Assembly (NCBI GenBank): GCA_916613615.1
Contig: OU744725.1
Coordinates: 59,652,575-59,716,574, forward strand
DNA from: Steromphala cineraria
Lineage: Eukaryota > Mollusca > Gastropoda > Trochida > Trochidae
DNA length: 64,000 nucleotides
Reading direction: 5' to 3'
Part shown: positions 22,690-35,200 of the stretch, one piece after another
How positions within the stretch are numbered: the stretch's first letter is position 1
How the letters are laid out: the number at the start of each line of letters is the position of its first letter
Made by a program: the position numbers and the translations under genes
The notes under the pieces: generated by a model
Told to the model about the DNA's origin: nothing
Databases searched by the model: none
Seen by the model: only the letters and a program-made list of their open reading frames with translations

Positions 22690-22925
22690 AATAAAGGATA
22701 TCTAGTATCTCTCCATAAATCATACAACTGCATCTGCAGTAAAATATCAGACGAATGTTTAGATAAATCTGGGATGATATTATATCTATGCCCGAAGATG
22801 TATTACATTTCAGATGATCTATTCTATAACGGATTTCATCTCTAGTTTTAGGGGCATCCAATATGTCGTAGGTAATATCCGACATGGGAGGACATAACCG
22901 TTCGTAGTCTATAGTGGATCTGTGT
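22690..22925 (-). pseudogene. LINE fragment upstream of the RT palm
   Basis: On the minus strand the frame reads IDYERLCPPMSDITYDILDA, then KTRDEIRYRIDHLKCNTSSG followed by IDIISSQIYLN. The pattern D-E-I-x5-I-x2-L-K-x2-T/K-S-x-G-I-D is the motif that precedes RT block 1 in many non-LTR retrotransposons. After IYL the sense continues better in the next frame (KHSSDILLQM...LYDLWRDTRYPL), implying a frameshift near 22755. A stop codon lies upstream at about 22925. No RT palm follows. This is a short dead fragment; the LINE clade is not determined. Confidence 0.6.
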
Positions 22926-24761
22926 TACAATGAGGTATCTGGTTGATGTCCTTGAAAATAATTATGTGGACAAAGAAGACATGATTATTCAGTTTAAAAG
23001 CAGATTGGAAGCGAGTTTATGTTTTGAGTCTGATAACCATCGTTTCTGCTTCCGAAGTAGTTCTCAGCTATAAGTGTCAGAAAACACATCCCAAAGAGAA
23101 TTTAAAATCATGGACAGTACAAGGGTAATAATTGACGGAGTTCTGAATACAAATTCCTTAGTACTTAATACTCTTTACATATCCTTTGAAGTTAATTTTA
23201 TCATTTTGTATTTACACTGATGGCTTTACGTAACAGTATATTTAACACAACACAACTTACATTTGATTTGTCTCTAACTATACAAAAAGAACTTAATTAA
23301 GCACACCCCACTTTTTCAAACAAAAAAACACTGCTAATAATAAACAAAAAAAATGTACAGGCAAAATATAAGGACGTTTTGATAGAATGGTCATCTACCA
23401 GTGTGGAAACAAAAATTTCATGCGGTTTACGATTCACTGTCACTGAACAACTTGTTTTACAAAAACTTGGTAATTTTTAGTCGAAATCAAAGTTACATTA
23501 AAATTGAAAACGAAAGTCAATATTTGTGGCTGCAATGTGATTATCATCATTCTCTTCAGTGAATTGCTGAAGTTTTAGTAAATAACCCCATATCAAAAGT
23601 CAATCGTCAAAGCAGTATGAACCTTCAAAACTGTCAAAGAAAATGGCTTATCTTAAGGAAGGAGAAGTGTTTGATCAACAAGTTAAACTCAAGGAATCTC
23701 AAATTTACTTACAGATGTTTAGATTGTAGGCATTTTATAATTTTTTGATGAAAAAAGTGCTGACAATTCAATGTCTTGCTAGCCTCTTGTCATGCATGAT
23801 AAAAAGGGTTTAAGTGTATGAATATCAACTAGGGATCATAAATGTTATTTTTAATTCAAAACATCCAAAGTTGAATGTGTAGTTTTCCCCCTCTGACAAT
23901 AGTTACATTTGGCCAAATTTCAGTAGTCTCACAGTTTTTCTCATATTTTCATTATTTTTGCACATAAGCGATTTTTAGTACAATTAAATAGTCAATAACA
24001 AAGCAATTGTTATATCTGGAGTGGTCAATACATCCCAATAATCCATATAGTCCAAGAGCACCCAAGTTCATTTTACAAAATAGGGGGGCGCTTAATTAAG
24101 TTCTTTGTGTATATAATTGCATTATTATATATTTCAATTGACGATATTTAGGCGTTAATTAAAAAAAGACCCAAAATATTCCAACTTTGTAGTTAAGTAA
24201 TAGAGTAGCCCTAAACATGTGTTTTACAAAAAAAAACATAGTTTTACCCTGAACTATTACAGTTAAAACACAAAACCTAAAAAGCGTAAAATCTCCATTA
24301 TATAAATTATAGCCGTCCATTAGAATTCACTAGTGTGCATCTTTAATGTCTGCTGTCACATTTCACCACCTAAAACAAATCATTCCCTTGCATGTACTGT
24401 CAACTTAGAGATCAATTCTATTTCTCTGTGATATCAAACCATCCTTAAGTCCTTCTTAGTATATCTAATTTCTTCATCAAAATGTCTAGACACCTTTAAC
24501 ATCTTCCTCCCCATGGTCATAAAAAACGTATTGGGCGGATGGAGATCACAAATGTCACGCCATTCTTGCGGTCGGCTCCTTCTAAAACTTGACAAAAGAT
24601 TAATTTTAACTCCCATTATCTAGCATTATATTTAACATTCAGAAGCTCTCACCTGCTCTGTGAAAGTTGGCGCGATAATATTGTAAACTGTATGATGACC
24701 TAAGCTCTATTTAGCTATTTGTATCTGTAAGTTCATTATTCTATGTGGTTATAAACTTATA
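22926..24761. other. AT-rich non-coding stretch with a faint repeat
   Basis: No gene supported. 24360-24500 (ATTCCCTTGCATGTACTGTC, AGAGATCA, GATATCAAAC, AAAATGTCTAGACA) is related to 54745-54880 in the same orientation, indicating an old dispersed repeat. The minus-strand frame at 24434-24616 spans this repeat. Confidence 0.45.
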
Positions 24762-24960
24762 GACCACCTGGTGCGGTTATCAGGTCAATATCAGAGGTTG
24801 TTGTTTTAGATAGATGACCTCAGAGCAACCTAGAGGTCAGTTATCAAGAGGTTGGTTATCTGGTAACCAACCTCTTGATGATCGATCTCTCGGTTCGATA
24901 CGGTGAACATGTCTCGGCTATGCCTCGTCATCTTCACCGTATTGCACCTCAAAAGCAACT
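24762..24960. repeat. Double hairpin region
   Basis: First hairpin: ATCAAGAGGTTGGTTA (24843-24858) against its perfect complement at 24863-24878, loop TCTG. Second: ATACGGTGAA (24899-24908) against TTCACCGTAT (24931-24940), with a loop rich in CTCGGC/GCCTCG. The loop style matches that at 14103-14128. Probably the hairpin end of another fold-back element; no body termini identified. Confidence 0.7.
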
Positions 24961-25930
24961 TACCCTTGGCGTGCGGGTCTAAATGACCCTTCGTCTCTAA
25001 TTGTGACTTTTGACTTTAGAATTTGTTTTGATTTGCAGTCAGATATAGTATGTCATTAATTTAATATGCCATTCTAAAGAACACAAAGGAACGTTCATGA
25101 AAGAAATCAAAAGACAGATTAAACACTTTTTAAATTTACAGTCCTTTTCATATTACAATGTCATACTGCTTTCAATTCATGTCATTTGGTTTCCTTCCAA
25201 ACATTTACCATTATTTCCATTAAAATTTTCCAACACGCAATCCCGTTGTTAAAATAAATATTAAAATATTAAGAAGCATTTCTCAAGCAGATAAATGAGA
25301 AATATGTAACAGGCTTCTTTTGATTCCTTGTAAAGATTGTATAACATATGTCCGAGTCGTTTTAGGGAAAATACATTACACAAAACAGCAAATAGAGTAT
25401 TCTTTAAGATCTATTTCTATATCTGTTTGACGTCGGAGAGCACTCCATTTTCCAACCTCCTTGAAACTGTATACTTTTGGTTGTGTACTGCACGTGAAGT
25501 TGCTGAGCAACATGACGTACATTGAGTCCGTGCATCACAAGATGAAATAGACAACATCCGTGCAGCCACATGTTTTCCCTGAATAGTGACGGAATTTTGA
25601 CATTTTCATATTTTGCCACCAACCATTATTTCGGTGACATTCGTTTATCATTCATGTATATGTCAGTTCAATGTGGCATGTGTATGGTGAGAGTTTTTGA
25701 AAAGAATCAAAACAGTTAATAACTGGCTTAGAATTGTCAATTTCGCCAGTATAATCTCAAACTGTCTTGTTCGAAACAAAAATTGAAGCATTGTTCAGGA
25801 GTGGAGGTTACTCAAGCTGGACACAATTTACACAACCTTTGAACACATTTGCAACGACTTCATATTCAGGTAATATTGATATTTTCATTTAAAATGAAAA
25901 GCAGTTCAACAATAACCATATGGTGTATGT
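24961..25930. other. Non-coding stretch
   Basis: Nothing supportable. Frames on opposite strands at 25337-25622 overlap and have no domains. Confidence 0.4.
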
Positions 25931-26006
25931 GAAATAATGACCTCGACCTCATGAATATCTGTGATAACTATCTCGCTGATGCAGATATTCACTCAGTCAT
26001 TATTTC
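25931..26006. repeat. Hairpin next to a CRE palindrome
   Basis: GAAATAATGA...GAATATCTG (25931-25961) pairs with CAGATATTC...TCATTATTTC (25982-26006) except for a 6-base bulge. Eight bases further, AGTGACGTCACACGATTGTTCC (CRE at about 26015-26022) resembles the CRE-plus-ATTGTT block of the elements at 36976 and 48856. Confidence 0.65.
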
Positions 26007-26566
26007 AACCTTAGTGACGTCACACGATTGTTCCTTGATATCTTTACATATCGTGGATAACGTAATTAAAGATTACACAACCCACAACCCACAACCATAC
26101 TGTAGTATTTATAATCACATTTATAGACTGGTAAGAACAAAAAAACAAATCAGAACAAATATCAAGAATTTATGTTCGTCGAATTTGTTTTATCATTCAT
26201 TATTGAATTAAATTACTTTATAATTGCTTTTCAACTCTAAATTCAATGCGATTAAAATGTGTTTCCTTCAACACACGCAACCGACTCTTTGTAATTGACA
26301 AGCACAGAATGCACTTGCAAAGCATTCTACGAAGCGTAAGGTTTCGCAAATGATAATGGACAAGACACGTGGTTGTTACCGTATTTGGATTCTTTAAGTT
26401 GAAAGGTGTAACAATGTTAATGCCAATTATGAATGTTTGTATGCATTTGGAAACGGGGATTAAAGTTCCATTGGATATCAAAATGCTTGAAGACCACAAA
26501 CAATTACTGAAATCTGAACCTTAATCAATAGATTGTTTAACATGGCCTACAATTCTGTCTGGCCCG
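26007..26566. other. Non-coding stretch after the 25931 hairpin
   Basis: Apart from the CRE-like site just after the hairpin, nothing is supportable. The 93-codon minus-strand frame at 26218-26499 has no recognisable motif. Confidence 0.4.
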
Positions 26567-26622
26567 TTAAAATAGTGGTTAGAGTGCTTGCTTGCGGTTT
26601 AGAGGGTTGGGGTTTGAATCGT
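26567..26622 (+). repeat. tRNA-derived SINE remnant
   Basis: Has an A-box-like AATAGTGGTTAGAGTG (26571-26586) and a B-box-like GGTTTGAATC (26611-26620) with tRNA-like spacing. Arms do not fold into a full cloverleaf, so it is not a functional tRNA. Probably the head of a degenerate SINE; its tail is not recognisable. Confidence 0.5.
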
Positions 26623-26903
26623 CTTTGACAGCATGCAACTGTGGAGATTTTTGTCGACTTTGGGGTTGAGTTATACATTTGAATATAAAAACCTTCGACT
26701 TTGAAATATGAAAACCTTCCAACCTATGAGAGAGTCCTCCAAAACGATAGACGAAATCCTCGGTAGGTTTCTAAATTATGGTTAAAACAATCGACCTCGG
26801 TTATGCTTGGGAAGAACACTTCTCGGGAATTAAGATCTCAATCTTCGCTTGCGGTCTTACATTCCGCTCAGCATTCCTTCTATAACGTTTGCTTTACTTT
26901 ACA

Positions 26904-26918
26904 CCCCCCCCCCCCCCC
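26904..26918. repeat. Poly(C) run (15)
   Basis: Fifteen consecutive C bases. Length is likely unstable or subject to assembly error. Confidence 0.95.
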
Positions 26919-27296
26919 TTTGGATTTTAATTGGGAAATCTTCACTGAAAATACCAATCCTTGATCTTGATAAACCAATGAAAAGGCTACGTCGATTTGA
27001 CATATTGACAGATATGCTTATATGACAGTAGAGCATCTAAACTAATTACAGTTGGTCACCTGCCTTAGAAGACGATTTCATAAGGTTCATCAATTAATTT
27101 AAATATTTGGCGACATTATAAACAACTTCAAGATAAGCGGTCCTTTGTAGATTGTTAAACTGTTTTTTGACATTGGCACATTTCAAAAGATTTTTTCACA
27201 AATGCTGAAAAGCTTTCACAGACTGATGAAAAGCAATTTAGTACGTAAATGCACCTACGTAATGTTTTGTTTAATGTCTGAAGTTAGAGCTTCAAT

Positions 27297-27425
27297 CATG
27301 CCCACAGGCATTTCCGGAATAATATAACTTGAAAGATTCAATACAAAAGATGTTGACATATAGACATACCCATTGGGAGTATTTCAAAGAACAGGTGTTT
27401 ATTGATCATTTGTATTCAGTTATGT
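27297..27425 (+). repeat. Dispersed repeat (GATGTTGACAT family), copy 2
   Basis: Best partner of 6763-6890: GGCATTTCCGGAA, a TTGAAnnATTCAATnnnAAAGATGTTGACAT block, AGACAnACCC, TTGGGnGTnTTT, GAACAGnTGTTT in the same order. Confidence 0.55.
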
Positions 27426-27530
27426 TCTGAATAGAATGATTGTTTGAAAGCGTTTGTCGATCACCCGATATGATAGAAGTGTTTTAATCACGCTGATCTG
27501 TAATTGACCACGTTATTTGATATTACGTCC

Positions 27531-27580
27531 GCCGCGAATGGCTGAAATATTGCCCAAGCGGCGTTAACCTTTCACTCACT
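27531..27580 (+). repeat. Hairpin/CTCACT repeat, copy 1
   Basis: Short block with AATGGCTGAAATATTGCC, flanked by GCCGC and GCGGCGTTAA and followed by TCACTCACTC. The same arrangement occurs at 59159-59217. I recognise this as a style of widely dispersed molluscan repeat (from memory, unverified). Confidence 0.55.
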
Positions 27581-27688
27581 CGCTGATATTACGAAAATGC
27601 AGAATCTTATTTTATCCTACATTCAAAATAATAATTATTTTTTTTACTATATTATAAACGTTTTAACTGGTAAATAAAATGCTCTAAG

Positions 27689-27725
27689 TCATTCATTCAT
27701 TCATTCATTCATTCATTCATTCATT
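27689..27725. repeat. (TCAT)n microsatellite
   Basis: About nine uninterrupted TCAT units. Confidence 0.95.
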
Positions 27726-28032
27726 TTAAGGGAAACGGCAGTATCTCATGAAAGGTAACCAAGTGTTCCTAAATGGAAGATTATTTATTTCAACAATGAA
27801 TAAAGTACATGTACTAAATACGTTCGTTAAGCTACGCATATCCCTTACCCTAAACGCAAATAATTAGGACATGTAAACACCTAAATGGCAATTTTAGCTT
27901 GATACTGTGAGTTTTATTCATCGACCACAAATGATAAGGTTACGTAAGAAGTAAATACGTTTGGCATAAACGTTAGTAGTTGAAAGAAAAATTTGAAGAA
28001 ACACAACCTTCTGGATATTATACTTTGACCAT

Positions 28033-28190
28033 TTAAGGGGCAGTAGCACGTTTTAGGGGAAACATAAGGTGATGTCAGGAAAATGTAAAGAAATGGTTCC
28101 AATTGATCGACAATGTAATCAAATTCTATGAAGCAGTAATAACTCAAATATATAATGTAAAGTTTAGTCATGCGATTCCTTTTTCTTACG
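28033..28190 (-). mobile_element. TTAA MITE, truncated copy 4
   Basis: Reverse-orientation copy with one intact terminus (TTAAGGGGCAGTAGCACGTT, one A shorter than the consensus). Similarity stops at CCTTTTTCTTAC, about 155 bp in, so the remaining half of the element is absent. Confidence 0.8.
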
Positions 28191-29049
28191 ATTTCAATCG
28201 TCTTTGACGTTTGATAAAGCAATTGCAAATAATATCGAAGTGACTGTTACCATACGGCGTGTCGCGTGTATCAATGATTTAAAGCTTTGACCAATGGAAA
28301 ACTATGTAACAATATAAGCAACTTGATTGATCGGAAAAAAAACCTCCTGTGTATGGTTATTTTCTACATAAATACCAATGAAACGAAAAAAAGTTGTTTC
28401 GGCTTCGTTGTTTCAATCACATCCAAAGGCTACATACATTACGTAATATTTGAGTTTCATATACAGTAACTATTAATGTATATCAAAGATATATCAAGCC
28501 AGTTCAAGTTAACCAAATATCTACCTGAACGTCAAATATACTAAGTCTTTGAATGAATATTTCCTTATATATATAAAATATCAGCTATAAAAAAAGAAGA
28601 TTGAAAAAATTGACGTATTTGTTAGAATTACTTCAGAGATAAATATTGTTGACATTACCCCACAGAGAATTCAAAGAAAAATGCAAACAAAAATTACGTA
28701 AACATCCAGATTACCTATAATTGTTTTGATGGAAACTTTATTTGACAAAATCATTTAGTTCAAATCTAGGATACTACGTCTTACAAACCATTAAATAAAG
28801 CACCCCTTTCATTTCACATTTGACTTGTTTGAATCGTCTCGAGCCCTTAGGGCTTTAAGCGAACCCTACCAATTAATGGAATATTCTTAAAATGCCTGTA
28901 GGCCCCCGGAGACCTGGTTTTATACAAAGTTAACAAACTTAAAACAAATTACACCTGTTTTTAACCTGTTCAGGTAAAATAACCTCTGTGTAAAGCCAGT
29001 TCTAGGGTTATTACTATTCCAAGTATTCTTACTATCATTCTTTCTGTTG
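28191..29049. other. AT-rich non-coding stretch
   Basis: No supported feature. Confidence 0.45.
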
Positions 29050-29408
29050 TTAAAGGGACAGTAGTACGTTTTCTGAAAACTTTATATTTTCAATTGTACT
29101 CTGAAAATTGTACGTTAATGCTTAATGTATTTTTTTGATAGTGTCAAAAATCTCATTTCACAAACCATTCATCCATAGTCAGAGAACAAATTCTAAAGAT
29201 TCACATAAAGCCTAGTGGCGACCTTTTCTGTGTGAACACCTTTAATACATTTTGTATTAGAAAAATGAATCGCATGGCTGAAATTTACATTATACGGTTG
29301 ATAAATTACTGCTTCATTTAATTGAAATTCATTGTTTTTCAATTGAAACCATTTCCTTTCATTTTCCTGAAATCACCTTATATTTCAAACGTGCTACTGT
29401 CCCTTTAA
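29050..29408 (+). mobile_element. TTAA MITE, full-length diverged copy 5
   Basis: A 359-bp copy with both TTAA flanks (29050-29053 and 29405-29408) and G immediately outside each. Both termini read AGGGACAGTAGYACG, so the shared base change in both ends (GGGG to GGGA) may reflect a distinct subfamily rather than random decay. The interior is more diverged than copies 1, 3 and 11. Confidence 0.85.
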
Positions 29409-29462
29409 GCTTTGAAGTGGCCAAAGCATGAAACTGTTTTTCTCTAAGAGATAAGTTAATGG

Positions 29463-29600
29463 ATGTTCAGGTGAAGGTGACAGGATGTCGTAACGAGATC
29501 GCTTAGATAATGAAACTTCACTGATTCAATCTATTGATGCAGAGCAACAGACTTAGGCCTTAGGATAAACTGCCCTTTTGCTTAGTGGGATTTGATATAC
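29463..29600 (+). repeat. Dispersed repeat (GGATGTCGTAAC family), copy 2
   Basis: Shares AGGATGTCGTAACGAGATC, AGATAATG, CTGATTCAATCTnTTGATG, CAACAGACTTAGGC and the following TAAACTG block with 13185-13315. Confidence 0.6.
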
Positions 29601-32600
29601 AGCATTTTCACCTGACCAACGCCAAAATAGCTAATCTGTTCTACAATGTTATCTTTAGCTGAGGTTACTTATATTTAATGAACATCTTTCAAACCAAAAT
29701 GTTAACAATATGTCAACACCGAATTCAAAGAGAAGATCTCTCGAAAACCTACACACGTTGGAACCTGATATGTTTTTTCGATAAGTGCATGGAGGCATTT
29801 TTATGCAATTCTTTTAATTATCTATTGAAAAGGTCCATCGTTGAAAACCACATTTTGATATCTAAGACTATCAACGCAGTTCAGCTTACCCTTTGTGTAG
29901 GCATGGAAGCAAGAAAGAAATAACTCGAGTTTTCTAAACTTCTTGATTACAGATCGTTCAAAGTTGAAGTACTTAATGCAATTTCCATTACATATGGTTA
30001 AAATGCTATGAAAGAGTTTGGTCGTTGATTTGTGCATGTCTTGTAAGCGTATTTGTCGGAATTAATCTTTGAATAGGTTTGTATAAAGCTCATTAGGGAA
30101 CAGTGAACATAGCTTTAATGAGAATCTCGAATAAAGATGTTTACGATTCTCGAAGTATGCAATAAGTTGGAATTAGTGCATACGTTTGAATCATCGGGTA
30201 CATGATTCAAGATCTTTGTTTAGAAAAGTACGTAGTGGATGTCAGATTATCTAGATAACTTTATCAGTTTCTGATAAAGAAATAACAGTAAAATATCTGC
30301 TTGATTACAAAAAGGAATGTAATTGGAAAGTTAAATGGTTTTAGGTGATGTTGTTTTTGTGTTTTTGTGTCTCATAATGTCAACGGCGTTTTACATGCTG
30401 ATTCAAGTGTATATTAAACAAACTTCGACTTCATCTGGACATTATAACAAATCTTGGTGTTAATTGCAACTTGTCATTATTTCGCACAAAAATATCTCCG
30501 GCAAAATAAAGCTCAATATAAGTAACGTTTAACTCGTTATATCAAATACTAGCTTCAGTTCGTCAGTCCAGCGATTTGTATATCACATAACAATATGAGA
30601 AACATCAAGTTATATAATTTGTTTTACCGAAATAGTATATAATTAATTGCTTATATCTTTAAGTTCTTAATTAATATATATAAACTTCAAATGCCACCTC
30701 CTTCGTCACTCATCTCGCAGAACTAAACTGGAAGTCCACTTCAACTCTCTATTTTGAGTTATTAAGGGACGTTACTTCATAAAAGTACTATTTTGGATTA
30801 ATGTTTTTTTCTTACGGCATTCAATACTGATAATGATGGATTTAAAGCCTCATATATAAAGAAAATATAGAAAATTATCTTTACTACAGAAATCATTGAT
30901 TGTTCCCTTATGTCACAACTAATGATGTGTTCTGAATTACGTTAAATCGTCAAAAACGTTTCCAGTTTACTGAAAGGACTAAGGAGAGGGGTTTAATTTC
31001 AACAACAGTCACTGTTTACGATATTATATCACCATTGGTTATGTTTTACCAGTTTGACTCCAACATCATACTTTAAGTCACTTTGAATAATCGTTTGAGG
31101 TAAAGACTGTTATTATCCTTTCGTATGTGCTTTTGATCCACATTGTATGATATGAATTATGACTATTGTGAGTCATACATCAGATATATTTATTTAATGA
31201 TAAAGCGTAAGGTACACGAAAGAAAGGCCTTCTGCTTCAGACAACATCATGATACTCACTATTCCAACCTTGCCAAAGTCAGTAAGTTCATTTAATGAGT
31301 GATGCTCTCAAAGTGATATATCATGACTCACAATTGAGGCTGACATCTTTTCATTTCTCAGGGAGCAGTATTCGATAAATATGGATAGATATAGATTCAA
31401 TATTTAGAATATTTTTAGAATATATTTATTGGAGGTATTTCAGTGTAAATAAAGTTTTGGAGTTTTTCGCAACAACTTCACCTTCAAAAAGTGCACTTAA
31501 TGAATTATGAATCATTGCATTTCAACTTCTTGTTCCAAAATGATTTCACATACTGAGCCTTTTACTATATTTTTATTGTATGTTATGAGAACTTATTCAT
31601 TGTTTTGGCCGTCCATATGTTTTCCATATGTAACATATACATATCGTTAAGAATAATATTTGAAACAATAATAATAATAGTGATAATATCTTCTTTGATG
31701 GACATTCTAGAAGTTGCGATGATGAAGAAGATGAAGGCAATATTATGGATATACTACTTCTTTAATCAAGTTTGCGACGTTTCGAACTCAAGCTAGTGAT
31801 GAGAACTTCTTTAAAATCATAATACTATATTACTCGATAAATGAATTTGGTTTACAAAAGTAAGTCATTAGGGTTAATACAAAAGGACAATGAACAACCG
31901 AATAACTTAAAAACACCATCAATATAAATCACAAACATTTATAGGCACATTAAGAAATGGCTAAGTAAAAGGGATCTTACATTAATATGATATGACTGTT
32001 GAATTTACATATCCTGTAATTTTGTGTTTCTTGTTTGTAACATAAATATTATCATATTTATCACGGGGAGAGATATTTATATTTGGGTTACCCTGTTTAG
32101 CGATCCCCTTCCTGTACCATCTAGACCACTTTTAAAAAAAGAATGATATAGAAGATAATTGCAACGCATTGCTTTGATATTCGAGTTTTCCTCAATTCAT
32201 GTTTTGTTGTAGACTAACATTTAGTATTTTTTTCAATATTGACAATATTTTAAAACAAATTATGTATTATAACAAAATGGAGCCCAGAAGATGCTTTAAC
32301 TTCTACAGCTGAGCAATCTAGACTTGCTATACTTTTCTAGACTTGGTTGGTCATCAATTAAATATGTTTGCCTTTGGATCTGGATGACAGACTAGTTTTG
32401 GTGTTATATCTATTCTTGAAGAAAAAACATCTTGGTAATGCAATACATCCATGCCCTTCGTTGACATGCAGAATATCCCAAGGGAAAACAATGAAACCTT
32501 TCTTTCGCAATTTACTTCATTACCAGATAAACACAATATTCAAATATATCGTATTTCAAATACAGCTGGACCCTGTGAACTAGATACTATTGAGGATATT

Positions 32601-32950
32601 AACTGAACATTCTTAAATTGATGAATGTTGGAAGTCATTTAAAGATCAGTGTTGCAATTAGTGATTTTGAATATTGAAAATTATTTTGCTTCAGGATGTG
32701 TTTTTGTTTCAACTGACAACCATATTTTTATGTTTTATCTTTCGTATCCTAGGGCTCTATACACATATGTCAATGTCATGGGAACCTGTATTATTTAAAG
32801 ATACTGATTTTAAACTATCATCTGTGTATTTGGCAATGTGTCGTGTGTGTTATCAAATATGTTGAATTAAAGTTTAAATGAAGTTAAGCAATTTGTTTTT
32901 GTTAAATCGTTATATTTTTATGGTCTAATTTAAGATGGAAAGTTAAAATG
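29601..32950. other. AT-rich non-coding stretch with one diverged repeat
   Basis: No gene supported. 31689-31812 is a diverged, rearranged member of the 6369 fold-back family (GACATTCTAGAAGTTGCGATGA; GCGACGTTTCGAACTCAAGC; GAACTTCTTTA). Frames up to 81 codons show no domains. Confidence 0.45.
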
Positions 32951-33043
32951 ATTTATAAGATGTATTGATTGCTGCTTTGTTTCGATTAAACAGTGAAATA
33001 AATACGTGTGTTTATATAAATAAAATGGTTTAAAACATCTATA

Positions 33044-33391
33044 ATAAAGGGGCAGTAGCACGTTTTTAATAATTGTATATTTTAAATATCTCATTGATAA
33101 TTGTAAGTAAATGTTGAATGAATTATTTTGACAGTGTCAAAAATCTCATTTCACAAGCCAATCATCCATAGTCAGAGGACAAAGTATGAAGATTCACATA
33201 CAAAGCCATCTTGTGTGAACACCTTTAATTTATAATTTTAAAGGGATCACATGGCTAAACTTTACGTTATATATTTGAATTATTACTGCTCCATTTAGTT
33301 TAAATAAATTGTCTTTCAACAGGAACCATTAATTTTCATTTTCCTGACATCACCTAATATTCCACCTAAAAACGTGCTACTGCCCCTGTAA
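33044..33391 (+). mobile_element. TTAA MITE, copy 6 (in duplication unit 1)
   Basis: A 348-bp copy. The left flank has decayed to ATAA and the right to GTAA; termini otherwise intact. Lacks about 15 bp of the GGCGGCC region present in copy 1. The right-flank change is shared with copy 7, so the insertion predates the duplication. Confidence 0.85.
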
Positions 33392-33601
33392 AATTGTAAG
33401 TCAGTCCCAGCCACTATATGGTGTTAAAATTTCTTCAAATGTAAGTTTCTATAATATCAAATATTTCCTTTCCTTAGTCAATACAGTCGATCAAAATCTG
33501 CTGCAATGTGTCCCAAAATGACGTATTAACCCACTACTCTTCTGTTTTAGGTCATTCTTTATCCGAGTTGTAGCCCCTCAATCTTATCTGTTTGTTATTG
33601 C

Positions 33602-33910
33602 TCAAACCAAGTCTTTGAAGTTAGGGCACACAGTGCTAAATGCAAGATAAAAACTGCTTTGTAGAATTAATCTCAAGAATGTTGGCATAAAGATAGAACT
33701 GAAGGCACTTATTTTGCGTATTTGCATTACCATTGCCCGCATAACAATGACATAAAGGATTATAAACGACTTATTGAATTTACGTAAAGAAGAAGGCGAG
33801 TCACAACAGTGTAACAAAAAAGATAGCAAACATTGTATAACATTTTCTATTGTTCTAGCGTACATTTTATTAATGTCAATGCGCTCATTGTTAAACAAAT
33901 AGATTGTCAT
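33602..33910 (-). other. 102-codon open frame in duplicated tract (unit 1)
   Basis: Reads MTIYLFNNERIDINKMYART at the start and ends CPNFKDLV; it has two hydrophobic stretches (around residues 24-36 and 46-58). I recognise no family, find no promoter-like or polyadenylation context, and the diverged homologue at 56544 does not clearly keep the frame. Identical to 34892-35200 simply because the tract is identical. Probably not a gene. Confidence 0.2.
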
Positions 33911-34326
33911 TTCTTCTAGATGTCAAAAGTTGGCAGTTTCCTTTAAGCTCGCTAAACAAGTAAATTATAAAAAAGAAAGGTTGTTATTTGCTTGTCACAA
34001 GGGACATCTAAAAGCAAATAACCGTTATGTTTATGCATACAAGAGGTGTTGAAAAAAACGTTCTTTTGAAATGACAAGGAGATACACATGTTTTAAATAC
34101 ATATATGTACATGTATGTTTATGACACATACATTTCCATATGCAAAAATAATAATGTTTTATTTTTTCAAATATTCTGACCTATTTCGTATGACTTCATA
34201 TTTTCATCTTTTGGAATATATTATTTATAAGATGTTATGATTTGCTTCTTTGTTTCGATTAAACGGCGAAATAAATACGTGTGTTTATATAAATAAAATG
34301 GTTTTAGAGGAAATTTAAAAGGTATA

Positions 34327-34682
34327 TTAAAGGGGCAGTAGCACGTTTTTTAATAATTGTATATTTTAAATATTTTATTGATAATAGTAAGTTAATGCTG
34401 AATGTATTATTTTGACAGTGTCAAAAAATCTCTTTTCACAAGCCAATCATCCATAGTCAGAGGACAAAGTATGAAGATTCACATACAAAGCCATTTTGTG
34501 TTAAGACCTTTAATTCATTTTGTTTAAGAAAAAGGAATCACATGGCTAAACGTTACGTTATATATTTAATTTCATACTGCTCCATTTAGTTTAAATACAT
34601 TGTCTTTCAACTGGAACCATTTATTTTCACTTACCTGACATCACCTAATATTCCCCCTAAAAACGTGCAACTGCCCCTGTAA
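34327..34682 (+). mobile_element. TTAA MITE, copy 7 (in duplication unit 2)
   Basis: A 356-bp copy, with left TTAA intact and right flank GTAA as in copy 6. Several substitutions separate it from copy 6 although the adjacent 526 bp are identical between units. Confidence 0.85.
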
Positions 34683-34891
34683 AATTGTAAGTCAGTCCCA
34701 GCCACTATATGGTGTTAAAATTCCTTCAAATGTAAGTTTTATAATATCAAATATTTCCTTTCCTTAGTCAATACAGTCGATCCAATTCTGCTGCAATGTG
34801 TCCCAAAATGACGTATTAACCCACTACTCTTCTGTTTTAGGTCATTCTTTATCCGAGTTGTAGCCCCTCAATCTTATCTGTTTGTTATTGC

Positions 34892-35200
34892 TCAAACCAA
34901 GTCTTTGAAGTTAGGGCACACAGTGCTAAATGCAAGATAAAAACTGCTTTGTAGAATTAATCTCAAGAATGTTGGCATAAAGATAGAACTGAAGGCACTT
35001 ATTTTGCGTATTTGCATTACCATTGCCCGCATAACAATGACATAAAGGATTATAAACGACTTATTGAATTTACGTAAAGAAGAAGGCGAGTCACAACAGT
35101 GTAACAAAAAAGATAGCAAACATTGTATAACATTTTCTATTGTTCTAGCGTACATTTTATTAATGTCAATGCGCTCATTGTTAAACAAATAGATTGTCAT
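34892..35200 (-). other. 102-codon open frame in duplicated tract (unit 2)
   Basis: Identical to the frame at 33602-33910; see that entry. Conservation here reflects the identical DNA tract and is no evidence for selection on a protein. Confidence 0.2.
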
